Below are positions 16,739-26,256 of a stretch of 43,407 nt of DNA, piece by piece. Source of the DNA: an uncultured Chloroflexota bacterium. GTDB taxonomy: Bacteria; Chloroflexota; Chloroflexia; Chloroflexales; Roseiflexaceae. Where the stretch lies: positions 1 to 43,407 of the forward strand of contig CALFIC010000108.1 of the NCBI GenBank assembly GCA_937876225.1, written 5' to 3'. The notes below the pieces were generated by a model. It was given only the letters and a program-made list of their open reading frames with translations, ran no database searches and was not told where the DNA came from. Numbering within the stretch: position 1 is the first letter of the stretch; each line of letters begins with the position of its first letter. The position numbers and the translations under genes were made by a program.

Positions 16739-19402
16739 ATGCGTTTATATCATCCCATCATATTAATATCGTTTATCGCAGTGGTCCTCTTTGGGGCAAT
16801 CCAATTTATGGTCTATACGGCCAATGCAGCGTCATCGACTCTTATTTCTGCACCATTGGCCAACACTGTCGTCAGTAACCCTTCAAGTACTCCAGTGAAT
16901 CATCAATCGGGGTGGTTGTCGGTAACCACCGACAAAACCACGTTGATGGTCGGCGATACCCTCGGCCTGACCTTTACGCTTACCAACAAATATGATGATG
17001 CAACGTACATTACAAATACCGGCACATTATCCGCATCCATAAGTGGACCATTATTATCACAATATACAACCCCACCAGGAGACACCAACTATACCTTTAA
17101 CCAAGAACAATGTTGGGCGTTTCAAGTTGGTGGAGTAACCCAATTCCCCAAAAGTACCGGAAAATTTCACGTCACTGCAGGGTATGCCGGCTGGGATCAA
17201 AATTACAGCAATAGCACGGCGCCACTTTGTTCAATCGCAAGCACCGTTGATCAGCCGTGGCGCTGGAGTATTGGGAGTACGCCACTTGCAGCGGGTGCAA
17301 CTCGTGTTATCAACGGATCTGTGAAATTCACCACCGCAGGTACATACACCTTGTTCTTTGGTTTAACCAAAGACAATACCGGCTACCCTGATGTATCTGT
17401 TTGTAATGCGAGTGGTAACCCAAAACTCAACGTGTGTGGTATCGATAGTACAGTAATCACCGTCTTGGATTTACCGACGGCCACGCCGACAATATCCAAG
17501 ACACCTTCAATTACCCCCACACCGTCCAAAACACTGACCCCCTCGAATACGGCGACCACCACCGACACGCCCACAAAAACCAATTCACCCACAATGACGT
17601 CGACAATGACGAATACACCAACACGTACAAATACACTCACCCCATCGAATACACCAACATATACGAATACACTCACCCCAACCAATACCCTTACCCCAAC
17701 CAATACCCTCACCCCATCGAATACACGCACATTTACCAAATCGCTCACTCCTTCCAAAACATTCACGAGCACGCCAACCAGTACCCGCACAGAGGTACTC
17801 GGGAATAAGCGCATTGCACGCTTTAGTTTTGAAGATCCATTAGGGGTAAATGTCCGTCTACAAAACACAATAGAACGAATCAATGCACTAACGTGCCCTG
17901 GAGTTCCTGCCTCACCATCTGTATGGTGTCCAACGGTGGTAGGTACTGGCGTCAGTGGCAACTCACTGTTGTTTGCAGGTGCACAATATAGCAGTTCAGC
18001 CAAACCACTTACGATGATTGGTGATGTAACCGTATCGTTTTGGGCCAAACCTGTTGTTGGTAGTGTCATGAATGCCATTTCGATTGGCAATACAAATAGC
18101 TATGTCAACACAGGATTTGATGCGTCAGGAAAGTTCTTTTGCTCCAACGGTAATGGTGTGTTGACCGCACCATCAGCAATCAACGATGGCAATTGGAATC
18201 ATTATGCTTGTACGATGAACAGTGTTACAAAAAATCGTGCAATTTATGTCAATAGTGATCGTGTCGCAATGGATAAAGTTACCTTATTTGCCCGTGGTCC
18301 GTTAATCGCATATGTGGGCAGCAACGTACTCAAATCAGGGGCATTTTATAATGGCCAAATCGATGAAATATCGATTTACAATAGCGAACTCACGTATGAT
18401 GATGTTGAATTTTTGTACATGTCATATATCAGTGATTCTTTGCGTATTTCGCCGACACGTACGGCCACCTTGTCACCAACGATCACGAGTACCCCCTTCC
18501 CTACTGATACGGCATTGAGCAACAATCTCGCCCGCTTTTCATTTGAAGAAGCCAGCAGTGCGGTATCGTTTGCAAACAAGTCAGTTGCCGCAAATCCGGC
18601 TATATGTCCCGCACCACTCATTTGTCCTACTGCTGGTGATAGTGGTGTACGGTTTAGTAATGCCGTTACTTTTACAGGCAGTGAGATGCTCAAATTAAAG
18701 TCCACCATTACAACTGTCAGTGCCGCCAAGCCGTTTAGTGTGGCAGCCTGGGTGAATTCCAATGCAAGTAGTGATTCGGTGATTCTTTCTGGGCGCTTTG
18801 CCACTACCCCTAGTGCCAGTAAATTCATCCTCGGACTCGACGCTAATGGGGCCCCGTATTGCCAATATGGATTGATTAGTATTGCGGCAATTGATACGCT
18901 TTCAAGTAGTACGTGGAATAACCTGATTTGTAGTATCGATACAAATCGTAAAATTATGCTGTATGTCAATGGTGCCCCTGTTGCAAATGGGACTGTCACC
19001 GCAAATCCTAGTGGCGCACTGACGGTATGGATCGGGGCTGACGGCGTGCTGAGCAATGGTTATTTCGATGGCTCAATCGACGAAGTGAGTATATTTAATC
19101 GGTTTGCGACATGGAGCATTGCCGAAGTGATGTATGATCAATATGCAGCTGCTGGTCGACGGTCACCAACCCGGTCACTGACTGCGACTATCACGCAAAC
19201 CCCTACCAAAACATTAAGCCCGAGCAAGACACTTACGCCCAGCAAAACGATGACGCCGCTGACCAATGGAGACTACCCATACCCAGCACCCCGATCCACC
19301 CCGTCTGTTACGCGCACAAGCACGCCGTCCAAGACAGCGACCTCCAGTCCAAGTAAAACACGAACAGAGACACCACGATCAATCTACTATCCATATCCAT
19401 AA
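16739..19402 (+). CDS. Secreted double-LamG surface protein
   Basis: This 887-aa secreted protein has a signal peptide of about 31 residues ending in ANA. Its first domain (about 58-243) is homologous to residues 388-562 of the preceding amidase, with the same PWRWSIG, YTFNQ and cysteine pattern. A Thr/Pro/Ser stalk (244-354) follows. Then come two LamG-like concanavalin-type domains (about 357-567 and 594-804), each starting with ARFSFE and containing SFWAKP or VAAWVNS and a repeated FDGSIDEVSIFN or YNGQIDEISIYN ending. LamG domains usually bind carbohydrate or mediate adhesion. The tail is Ser/Thr/Pro-rich and ends in YYPYP. The start at 16739 is chosen for GAGGT upstream. The 207 bp after the amidase gene hint at a separate transcript. 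Confidence 0.8.
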   Translation: MRLYHPIILISFIAVVLFGAIQFMVYTANAASSTLISAPLANTVVSNPSSTPVNHQSGWLSVTTDKTTLMVGDTLGLTFTLTNKYDDATYITNTGTLSASISGPLLSQYTTPPGDTNYTFNQEQCWAFQVGGVTQFPKSTGKFHVTAGYAGWDQNYSNSTAPLCSIASTVDQPWRWSIGSTPLAAGATRVINGSVKFTTAGTYTLFFGLTKDNTGYPDVSVCNASGNPKLNVCGIDSTVITVLDLPTATPTISKTPSITPTPSKTLTPSNTATTTDTPTKTNSPTMTSTMTNTPTRTNTLTPSNTPTYTNTLTPTNTLTPTNTLTPSNTRTFTKSLTPSKTFTSTPTSTRTEVLGNKRIARFSFEDPLGVNVRLQNTIERINALTCPGVPASPSVWCPTVVGTGVSGNSLLFAGAQYSSSAKPLTMIGDVTVSFWAKPVVGSVMNAISIGNTNSYVNTGFDASGKFFCSNGNGVLTAPSAINDGNWNHYACTMNSVTKNRAIYVNSDRVAMDKVTLFARGPLIAYVGSNVLKSGAFYNGQIDEISIYNSELTYDDVEFLYMSYISDSLRISPTRTATLSPTITSTPFPTDTALSNNLARFSFEEASSAVSFANKSVAANPAICPAPLICPTAGDSGVRFSNAVTFTGSEMLKLKSTITTVSAAKPFSVAAWVNSNASSDSVILSGRFATTPSASKFILGLDANGAPYCQYGLISIAAIDTLSSSTWNNLICSIDTNRKIMLYVNGAPVANGTVTANPSGALTVWIGADGVLSNGYFDGSIDEVSIFNRFATWSIAEVMYDQYAAAGRRSPTRSLTATITQTPTKTLSPSKTLTPSKTMTPLTNGDYPYPAPRSTPSVTRTSTPSKTATSSPSKTRTETPRSIYYPYP
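17630..17737 (+). repeat. 18-bp coding tandem repeat (NTLTPT unit)
   Basis: Six units with an 18-bp period start at 17630, 17648, 17666, 17684, 17702 and 17720. Each encodes a variant of Asn-Thr-Leu-Thr-Pro-Thr/Ser. They form the stalk of the LamG protein. The period is a multiple of three, so copy-number change would keep the frame. Confidence 0.85.
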
Positions 19403-19430
19403 CGACACACAAGCCAAAACCGTGTAAAAT
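19402..19430 (+). promoter_or_regulatory. Candidate promoter of rmlB
   Basis: ACGACA (19402-19407) and TAAAAT (19425-19430) are spaced by 17 bp, about 33 bp before the start at 19464. The -35 begins at the last base of the LamG gene. Confidence 0.45.
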
Positions 19431-19463
19431 AGTAGGCGATGTTTGTTGAGTTAAGGGAGTACC

Positions 19464-20477
19464 ATGCAACGATTATTAGTAACCGGCGGCGCAGGATTTA
19501 TCGGTAGCAACTTTGTGCACTATATGCTCGAACGCTACAACTACGATATCGTCGTCTACGACTCCTTGACCTATGCCGGCCGCCGTGAAAACCTCGCCGC
19601 CGCCGAGCAAAACCCGAAATTCCACTTCGTGCATGGGAATATTTGTGACTTGAACCAAGTCAAACAAACGTTGCAACAGCACAACATTGACACCATTATC
19701 AACTTTGCCGCCGAAACACACGTCGATCGCTCGATTATGCAGCCAGATGCCGTCATCCAAACCAATATCAACGGTACTTGGGCATTGCTTGAAGCCGCCC
19801 GTGAACTTGGATTACCCCGTTTCCATCAAATCAGCACAGACGAGGTCTATGGTCAGATCCCCGAACCAGGTCGCTCCAAAGAATCTGACGTGTTTGAGCC
19901 CCGTAGCCCATATTCGGCCAGCAAAGCAGGCGCCGAACATATCGTCTATGCCTATCACATTACCTATGGGCTCAATACGACCATTACCCGGGGCTCAAAC
20001 AATATCGGGCCATTCCACTACCCCGAAAAAGCCGTGCCACTTTTCACCACAAATGCAATGGATGATATCCCCATTCCAATTTATGGTGATGGCATGCAAA
20101 TGCGCGACTATCAGTACGTCACCGACCACTGCGAAGGAATTGACGTCGTGCTCCACCGTGGTGTGGCCGGAGAAGCCTACAACGTCGGCACAAGCGTCGA
20201 AACCCGCAATATTGACATGGCGCACAAAATTCTCGATTTGCTAGGCAAACCCCACTCACTCATCACCTATGTCAAAGATCGTGCCGGGCACGACCGCCGC
20301 TATGCCCTCGATACCGACAAACTCAGAGCGCTCGGATGGAAAAGTAGCCACACGTTTGATCAAGCATTAGAGAAAACGGTCAAATGGTATATCGACAATC
20401 CTGCCTGGTGGCGTCCTATCAAAAGCGGCGAATATCGCGACTATTACCACAAACAATATGTGAGCCGCCAAGGATAG
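19464..20477 (+). CDS. rmlB: dTDP-glucose 4,6-dehydratase
   Basis: This 337-aa extended short-chain dehydrogenase/reductase converts dTDP-glucose to dTDP-4-keto-6-deoxyglucose, an early step toward dTDP-rhamnose and other deoxysugars. GGAGFIGSN at 8-16 binds NAD. The catalytic Thr125-Asp126-Glu127 (STDEVYG) and Tyr150/Lys154 (YSASK) are all present. A clear GGGAG precedes the ATG. The gene stands alone between its own candidate promoter and a terminator. rmlA, rmlC and rmlD are not in the window, so the pathway partners must be elsewhere. It may supply sugars for surface glycans or for glycosylating the neighbouring Thr-rich secreted proteins, which is inference only. Confidence 0.93.
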   Translation: MQRLLVTGGAGFIGSNFVHYMLERYNYDIVVYDSLTYAGRRENLAAAEQNPKFHFVHGNICDLNQVKQTLQQHNIDTIINFAAETHVDRSIMQPDAVIQTNINGTWALLEAARELGLPRFHQISTDEVYGQIPEPGRSKESDVFEPRSPYSASKAGAEHIVYAYHITYGLNTTITRGSNNIGPFHYPEKAVPLFTTNAMDDIPIPIYGDGMQMRDYQYVTDHCEGIDVVLHRGVAGEAYNVGTSVETRNIDMAHKILDLLGKPHSLITYVKDRAGHDRRYALDTDKLRALGWKSSHTFDQALEKTVKWYIDNPAWWRPIKSGEYRDYYHKQYVSRQG

Positions 20478-20502
20478 TTTCGCGCGTATATTCCTTCCAA
20501 AC

Positions 20503-20545
20503 CACCGGCACAAACAAATATTGTTTGCGCCGGTGCACTGTTTTT
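20503..20545 (+). terminator. Rho-independent terminator of rmlB
   Basis: CACCGGC-A-CAAACAA pairs with TTGTTTG-C-GCCGGTG with one internal mismatch and a tight loop, followed by CACTG and TTTTT (20541-20545). Bases 20546-20711 hold no further feature I can support. Confidence 0.75.
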
Positions 20546-20711
20546 GCATCAATAATTGATAACCTGATACGTGCACGAAAATTCATCGTGTATTGTGACA
20601 AAATATCGGTTACACTAGCAATCGCACAAAGTAGTCGTATGCACCGCATACCGGTTGTGCTCCCTATACCAATCGAGCACGAGTCACATTTAGATACAAC
20701 ACAATACATTT

Positions 20712-21668
20712 ATGTCAACTGACAATAATCCCGATGGACCATTTCGCATCTACCCCACTACCGTCACATCGTTGTACGATGTAGCGACACAAGCACTCAA
20801 TGGGAATCGTGGCGCGGCTGAAGCGCTCATCGCCCGAGGTGGTGCATGGATTAATCGCGAGCGCGTACGAATCAATACCGCCATGGTCTTGCCTGGGATG
20901 ATGGTAACCATCCACACCCTGCCGGCCTATGCCCATCCTTGCCAATTGACACAGGCAAACATCATTTATCACGACCGCTGGTTACTTGCGATCAACAAGC
21001 CAGTCGGCAGCTACGTCGATGCGACACCGTGGGATGGTGACAATCATTTGCGCACCGAATTAGCCCGTTTGCTTGCCGAATCAGGTCAACATCCCCCGCT
21101 CCATCCCGCCCACCGTCTTGATCGCGACACGACTGGGGTATTGTTGTTTACCCAACATTCTCATGCCAATGCCGCACTCCAGAAAATATTTGTCAATCAT
21201 CTCGCCCAAAAGCAATACCTCTGCCACATACACGGGCATCCGGTTTGGGACAGCTATGAGAGCGATACCGGTCATGGCCGAAGCGAACGTGGCCGATTCC
21301 GGACGTACCCACGCCATACCGTTGGTGAGACACTACCTAACGGTGACACAATAAAAGATATGCGCACTACGTTTCGTGTTCTGCAACGGCTCGATGATGG
21401 CACAAGTATTGTCCATGCAACGCCGCACACCGGACGTACCCATCAGATTCGGTTACACATTGCGGAGCTCGGACACGCAATCATCGGTGATCGAAGCTAT
21501 GGGCCGAGCGATGTGCCATTGCAACCGCACCGATTACATGCATGGCAACTCACCTTACCACACCCTATCCACGATACCCCGATTACCATCGTAGCGCCAT
21601 TACCCGCATGGTTACCAGCTGATTTGGCACAGACACTTGCATCTGCTACCATGCCTAAAGACATTTGA
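20712..21668 (+). CDS. RluA-family RNA pseudouridine synthase
   Basis: This 318-aa enzyme is predicted to isomerise uridine to pseudouridine in rRNA or tRNA. An S4-like RNA-binding N-terminal region (about 18-75) precedes the RluA catalytic domain. HRLDRDTTG contains the catalytic Asp137, and GRTHQIRLH with GDRSYG is the second conserved block. The specific target (RluA, RluC or RluD type) cannot be assigned. No Shine-Dalgarno sequence is visible before the ATG at 20712, so the mRNA may be leaderless or nearly so. The preceding terminator makes it a new transcription unit. Confidence 0.88.
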   Translation: MSTDNNPDGPFRIYPTTVTSLYDVATQALNGNRGAAEALIARGGAWINRERVRINTAMVLPGMMVTIHTLPAYAHPCQLTQANIIYHDRWLLAINKPVGSYVDATPWDGDNHLRTELARLLAESGQHPPLHPAHRLDRDTTGVLLFTQHSHANAALQKIFVNHLAQKQYLCHIHGHPVWDSYESDTGHGRSERGRFRTYPRHTVGETLPNGDTIKDMRTTFRVLQRLDDGTSIVHATPHTGRTHQIRLHIAELGHAIIGDRSYGPSDVPLQPHRLHAWQLTLPHPIHDTPITIVAPLPAWLPADLAQTLASATMPKDI

Positions 21669-21735
21669 TGCACCGGGCATCGCTACTCCTTTTTCTTGAG
21701 TATTTATTTCTGCATGCGATCGAGTTACTACCGTT

Positions 21736-22470
21736 ATGATTTGGACCATCTCAGACTTGCATTTGTCTTTTGCTAACCCTAAACCAATGGATATTTTTGG
21801 GAATCGCTGGCGCAATCATCCCGAGCGAGTAGCTACCGCTTGGAAAAACCTGATTGCGCCCGATGACATTGTCCTCATCGCCGGCGATATCTCGTGGGCG
21901 ATGCAACTCAAAGAAGCGCTCGTCGATTTACATTGGATCGACCAACTTCCAGGCCGCAAATATTGCATCAAAGGCAATCATGATTATTGGTGGGATCGCG
22001 TATCACCCATTCGCGCGTTTATCCCGCCATCTATTACCTTGATTGAATCAAACGCCTTTGATCTTGGCGATGTGGTCGTATGTGGGACGCGGGGTTGGAG
22101 CGCGCCTGATACACCAGGCTTCGATATCGCCGTCGACCAGCGTATTTATGACCGTGAACAACTACGCATGCAACGGGCTCTCACCGAGGCCCGTAAAATC
22201 GCCCATCAACGCCCGATTATCGCCATGATTCATTACCCACCATTTATCGACCGGCGCCCAACAGGGTTCGCCACCCAATTTGCGGCTAGTGGAGTAAGTG
22301 CCTGTATCTATGGACATTTGCATCGTCCAGATGATTGGGGCAATGCCACCCAAGGGATGGTCAATGGCACGTATTATCAACTTACCGCCTGCGATTATCT
22401 TGATTTTGTACCAGTGGTGGTACGTGGGATTACCACACTCGATACACATACGACTGCGAATAACAAATAA
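21736..22470 (+). CDS. Metallophosphoesterase (calcineurin-like)
   Basis: The 244-aa cytoplasmic protein has the five metallophosphoesterase blocks: D7-x-H9 (ISDLHLS), GD51 (IAGDISW), GN81-H82-D (IKGNHDYWWD), a His in MIHYPPF, and GHLH near the end (IYGHLHRPDD). These bind two metal ions and hydrolyse a phosphoester; the substrate is unknown. It lacks the longer C-terminal domain of SbcD nucleases, so I do not regard it as the partner of the SbcC-like ATPase about 10 kb away. No clear ribosome binding site precedes the ATG. The 197 bp after it contain the gyrA promoter. Confidence 0.88.
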   Translation: MIWTISDLHLSFANPKPMDIFGNRWRNHPERVATAWKNLIAPDDIVLIAGDISWAMQLKEALVDLHWIDQLPGRKYCIKGNHDYWWDRVSPIRAFIPPSITLIESNAFDLGDVVVCGTRGWSAPDTPGFDIAVDQRIYDREQLRMQRALTEARKIAHQRPIIAMIHYPPFIDRRPTGFATQFAASGVSACIYGHLHRPDDWGNATQGMVNGTYYQLTACDYLDFVPVVVRGITTLDTHTTANNK

Positions 22471-22589
22471 GCATACTCATCGGTATTTTTTGTAAAAAAC
22501 TGCATTCGATCGAGGAATTAATTGCTCTTATAAAAATCACCTCACCGCGTTATTTTGTTGCCAAAATCACGTTATTGGGCGTACCTATA

Positions 22590-22618
22590 ATAACAACCCC
22601 TTGTAATTATGGTATAAT
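22590..22618 (+). promoter_or_regulatory. Extended -10 promoter of gyrA
   Basis: ATAACA (22590-22595), a 17-bp spacer and TATAAT (22613-22618), with TGG directly before the -10, form an extended -10 promoter. It ends about 50 bp before the gyrA start. A second perfect TATAAT at 22586-22591 lacks a -35. Confidence 0.6.
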
Positions 22619-22667
22619 TCATTCATCAAATTGTAATCTTTTTGGTGCGCATAAATAGGGGTGAACT

Positions 22668-25211
22668 ATGGAAGTCGGTGCAATTCGTAATCGCAGTATC
22701 ACAGACGAAATGCGTACGGCATATTTGGATTATGCCATGTCCGTTATCGTCTCGCGTGCGCTCCCAGATACCCGTGACGGGCTGAAGCCTGTGCAAACCC
22801 GCATTCTCTATGGCATGTGGGAAATGGGGATGCGTAATAATCAACCCTACAAAAAATGTGCCCGTATCGTAGGCGATGTGCTCGGCAAAATGCACCCCCA
22901 CGGTGATAGCTCGGTCTACGACGCCTTGGCGCGCTTGGCCCAGCCATGGAACATGCGCTACCCGCTCATCGATGGCCAAGGTAACTTCGGCAGCATCGAC
23001 GGTGACCCACCGGCCGCCATGCGGTATACCGAAGCCCGTTTGACCGCCATTGCCGAAGAAATGTTGTTCGATATCGAGCGCAATACGGTCGACTTCCGCG
23101 ATAACTTCGACGGCACCTTCCGCGAGCCTACCGTACTTCCTGCCCGCTTACCTAATTTACTCCTCAACGGAGCCAACGGCATTGCGGTCGGTATGGCCAC
23201 CAATATCCCGCCACACAACCTCACCGAAGTATGTCAGGCCATCACCTATCTCATCGATAATCCCGATGCCACCGTCGAAGATCTCATCAAACTGGTCCCC
23301 GGGCCTGACCTACCCACCGGTGGCTTAATTTTGGGCAACGAAGGCATCAATGCAGCCTATAGCACTGGTCGTGGCCAAATCACCATTCGTGCCAAAGCCC
23401 ACGTCGAAGAAGGCACCCGCAATTCACACCAAATCATCGTGACGGAATTGCCCTTCCAAGTCAACAAAGCACGCCTCCAAGAGCGTATCGCTGAGCTCGT
23501 CCGCGAAAAGAAAATCGAAGGCATTCGCGATATCCGTGACGAATCAGACCGCACCGGCATGCGCGTGGTCATCATGCTCAAGCAAGATGCCCAGCCCCGC
23601 AAAGTCCTCAATGCGCTCTACAAACACACCCAGATGCAAACATCGTTTGGCATCAACATGCTGTCATTGATTGAGCGGGGATTGCAACCACGATTGATGA
23701 CCCTCAAGCGCATGCTCCAAGAATACATCGACCATCGCCGTGAAGTTATTCGGCGTCGCAGTGAATTCGACCTCGACAAAGCGCGCGCCCGGGCTCACAT
23801 CCTCGAAGGCTTGACCCGTGCCATCGATATCCTCGATGAAGTCATCCAAGCCATTCGTGATTCACGCTCACGCGATACCGCCCGCAACAACTTGATGCGT
23901 AATTTTTCGTTTAGTGAAGCGCAGTCCAACGCCATTCTCGACATGCAATTGGGGCGCTTAGCTGCCCTCGAACGCAAGCGTCTCGAAGAAGAATTGGCTG
24001 AAGTACGCAAGACCATCCGCGAACTCGAAGAAGTGCTCAACAACCAAGTCAAACTCAATGGGCTTATCAAAGCCGATTTGAAATACTTGATGGAAAAATA
24101 TGGCGACGCCCGGCGTACCCAAATCATCTATGGGGTCAATGGCGAAGTCAACGACGAGGATCTCATCCCCGACGAAAAGCTCCTCATCACCTTGTCAAAT
24201 CGTGGTTACATCAAAAGCCAATCCCCAGACACCTTCCGCACCCAAAAGCGCGGTGGCAAAGGAATCCGTGGCGCTGCCACCCGCGACGAAGATGTGATGA
24301 GTCACATCTTGACCTGTAACACCATGCATGACTTACTCTTCTTTACCAATTCAGGGCGTGTCTATCGCCTCAAAGCCCACGAAGTACCTGACGCCAGTCG
24401 TACTGCCAAAGGCTTACCATTAGTCAACTTGATTGACTTACAACCGCACGAACATGTGACCTCAGTCTTATCAGTGCCTGATTATGCCCAAGCCAAATAC
24501 TTGTTGATGGCCACTCGGCGCGGCAAAATCAAACGCACTACCCTCGAAGACTACAGTTCCGTACGATCAAACGGCTTACTCGCCATTGGTCTAGACGACG
24601 GTGACGAACTCGGCTGGGTCACCACCACCATGGGTGACGAGTATATCATGCTCACCACTCGCCTCGGCAAAACGTTGCGCTTCAAGCAAGCCCAAGTACG
24701 CCCCATGGGCCGCCCTGCTGGCGGTGTACGTGGGATTAGCCTACGTGACGGCGATGAAGTCATCAGCATGGATGTGGTCAGTGCCGAAGTCGAAAATACT
24801 GCCCAGCTGGTGATTATCGGCCGCAATGGCAAAGGCAAACGCACCCCTGTCAAACTCTATCGCCCCAAAGGCCGTGGCACCCAAGGGATGCAAACCATGA
24901 CACTCACCGACGGTGATACCGTAGCGATTGCCCGTGTCATCGATGCAGACATGCTGCTCACCTTTATCACGAGCAACGGCATCGTCCTCAAAACCCAAGC
25001 CAGCGAAATCCGTGCGTGTGGACGGAGTGCCCAAGGCGTGCGTGTCTTGTCCCTCAATGACAATGACGCCGTGGTTGCCATGGTTGCCGATGATCCTGAG
25101 AACGAAGACCAAAAGCACAAACGTATCCTCGATATCGGTGATATGATTGGGGTCGACATGTTCGAAGGTGACGAAGATGGCGACGAAGACGCTCCCAGCG
25201 ACGACGAATAA
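22668..25211 (+). CDS. gyrA: DNA gyrase subunit A
   Basis: GyrA is the DNA-breaking and rejoining subunit of gyrase, which introduces negative supercoils with GyrB. The protein is 847 aa. The winged-helix/tower region includes the quinolone-resistance region near GDVLGKMHPHGDSSVYDA (69-86). The active-site Tyr120 is in AMRYTEARL. A long coiled coil follows, then a C-terminal pinwheel whose GyrA box reads QKRGGKG at 526-532, which marks gyrase rather than topoisomerase IV. The last 20 residues are strongly acidic (Asp/Glu), a tail type that can modulate supercoiling. A GGGGTG site precedes the ATG. gyrB is not in the window. Confidence 0.97.
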   Translation: MEVGAIRNRSITDEMRTAYLDYAMSVIVSRALPDTRDGLKPVQTRILYGMWEMGMRNNQPYKKCARIVGDVLGKMHPHGDSSVYDALARLAQPWNMRYPLIDGQGNFGSIDGDPPAAMRYTEARLTAIAEEMLFDIERNTVDFRDNFDGTFREPTVLPARLPNLLLNGANGIAVGMATNIPPHNLTEVCQAITYLIDNPDATVEDLIKLVPGPDLPTGGLILGNEGINAAYSTGRGQITIRAKAHVEEGTRNSHQIIVTELPFQVNKARLQERIAELVREKKIEGIRDIRDESDRTGMRVVIMLKQDAQPRKVLNALYKHTQMQTSFGINMLSLIERGLQPRLMTLKRMLQEYIDHRREVIRRRSEFDLDKARARAHILEGLTRAIDILDEVIQAIRDSRSRDTARNNLMRNFSFSEAQSNAILDMQLGRLAALERKRLEEELAEVRKTIRELEEVLNNQVKLNGLIKADLKYLMEKYGDARRTQIIYGVNGEVNDEDLIPDEKLLITLSNRGYIKSQSPDTFRTQKRGGKGIRGAATRDEDVMSHILTCNTMHDLLFFTNSGRVYRLKAHEVPDASRTAKGLPLVNLIDLQPHEHVTSVLSVPDYAQAKYLLMATRRGKIKRTTLEDYSSVRSNGLLAIGLDDGDELGWVTTTMGDEYIMLTTRLGKTLRFKQAQVRPMGRPAGGVRGISLRDGDEVISMDVVSAEVENTAQLVIIGRNGKGKRTPVKLYRPKGRGTQGMQTMTLTDGDTVAIARVIDADMLLTFITSNGIVLKTQASEIRACGRSAQGVRVLSLNDNDAVVAMVADDPENEDQKHKRILDIGDMIGVDMFEGDEDGDEDAPSDDE

Positions 25212-25230
25212 CGCAGTACCTTACCCAATT

Positions 25231-25270
25231 AGCAAACCCCCTGACTGTGGTGACAGTCAGGGGGTTTGCT
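25231..25270. terminator. Perfect 18-bp hairpin between gyrA and the response regulator
   Basis: Arms 25231-25248 and 25253-25270 pair perfectly around GGTG. It lies between two convergent genes and probably terminates both. The T tail is short (GGGTTTGCT), so it depends on the strong GC stem. Confidence 0.75.
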
Positions 25271-25290
25271 ATGCCAGCAACCGCACTATA

Positions 25291-26100
25291 TTACTTACTC
25301 TGGTTATACCCCATCAACGGCTCAGTTACGGGCTCGGCATTTGTCACCATCGGCGCGGTTGCCGACAAGGGCAAATCAGCCATTTTGTAGCCCACACCAC
25401 GAACCGTCAAAATCCGCCGCGGCTTTGACGGCTCGACTTCGATTTTTTCACGTAAACGGCGCACACACACATCTACTAGATTGGTCTCCCCGACATAGTC
25501 ATACCCCCATACTTCTTGGAACAACGTCTCACGATCAAATACTTCACCGTAATTCGCTGCCAAAAAGTACAACAGCTCAAATTCCATGGGGGTCAAATTC
25601 ACATCCGCACCTGCCAAGGTGACACGATGCCGCGGTGCATCGATTTCGATATCACCGACCCGTACGAGCGTCGGCGCTTGACGATTTTTCATGCCGTCCA
25701 CTCGGCGCAAAATCGCTTCGATCCGCGCAATCACTTCGACTGTTTTGAACGGCTTGGTAATATAATCGTCACTGCCAAGCTCAAATCCCTGCACGATATC
25801 ATCACTGCCATCACGAGCAGTCAGCATGATAATCGGCACGTCAGATTGCTCACGGATGCGCTTACAGGCCTCAAACCCATCGACATACGGCATCATCACA
25901 TCTAGCAATACAATATCAAAGGCACTATCACTAAATGCTTTTAATGCCTCAAGGCCATTTTTGACGACCACGACCTCATATCGTGATCCGCTCAGCGTTA
26001 CTTGAATCAACGTTGCAATTGAGGGATCGTCATCTGCAAATAAAATCCGCCGCGGGGCTTGTTGATCACCTCGACCAATCGTACGTCGCGTTAACTTCAT
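25291..26100 (-). CDS. OmpR/PhoB-type response regulator
   Basis: The predicted 269-aa transcription factor has a receiver domain (about 17-135) and a winged-helix DNA-binding domain (about 145-245). The receiver has all key residues: acidic pocket DDD at 23-25, phosphoacceptor Asp67 in LLDVMMP, Thr94 and Lys116. ELLYFLAANYGEVFDRETLFQEVWG and VDVCVRRLREKIE are typical of the OmpR DNA-binding wing. The start at 26100 is chosen for AAAGGTGG 8 nt upstream; a longer frame to 26172 gives an unlikely hydrophobic prefix. No histidine kinase lies next to it, so its partner and target genes are unknown. Confidence 0.92.
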   Translation of the reverse strand: MKLTRRTIGRGDQQAPRRILFADDDPSIATLIQVTLSGSRYEVVVVKNGLEALKAFSDSAFDIVLLDVMMPYVDGFEACKRIREQSDVPIIMLTARDGSDDIVQGFELGSDDYITKPFKTVEVIARIEAILRRVDGMKNRQAPTLVRVGDIEIDAPRHRVTLAGADVNLTPMEFELLYFLAANYGEVFDRETLFQEVWGYDYVGETNLVDVCVRRLREKIEVEPSKPRRILTVRGVGYKMADLPLSATAPMVTNAEPVTEPLMGYNQSK

Positions 26101-26256
26101 TGTAGTACCACCTTTTGTAGTAACAAATACAACCAAAAAAGGGGCGCCCGCAAGCGCTACAGAAACCAACACCCTATCACTTTGTCAGCGCATGGTAACC
26201 AGATAATTACCACGGCGTACACTAATATCTTAGGTGCATTCAAGCTATGTATCAAT

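Noticed and set aside
21736..22470. SbcD partner of the SbcC-like ATPase
   Set aside because: This metallophosphoesterase is short, lacks the SbcD C-terminal domain and lies about 10 kb away in a different unit.
22471..22667. T/A-rich inverted repeat TTTTTTGTAAAAAA as a terminator
   Set aside because: The stem is all A/T with a tiny loop and no GC core, so it is not convincing.
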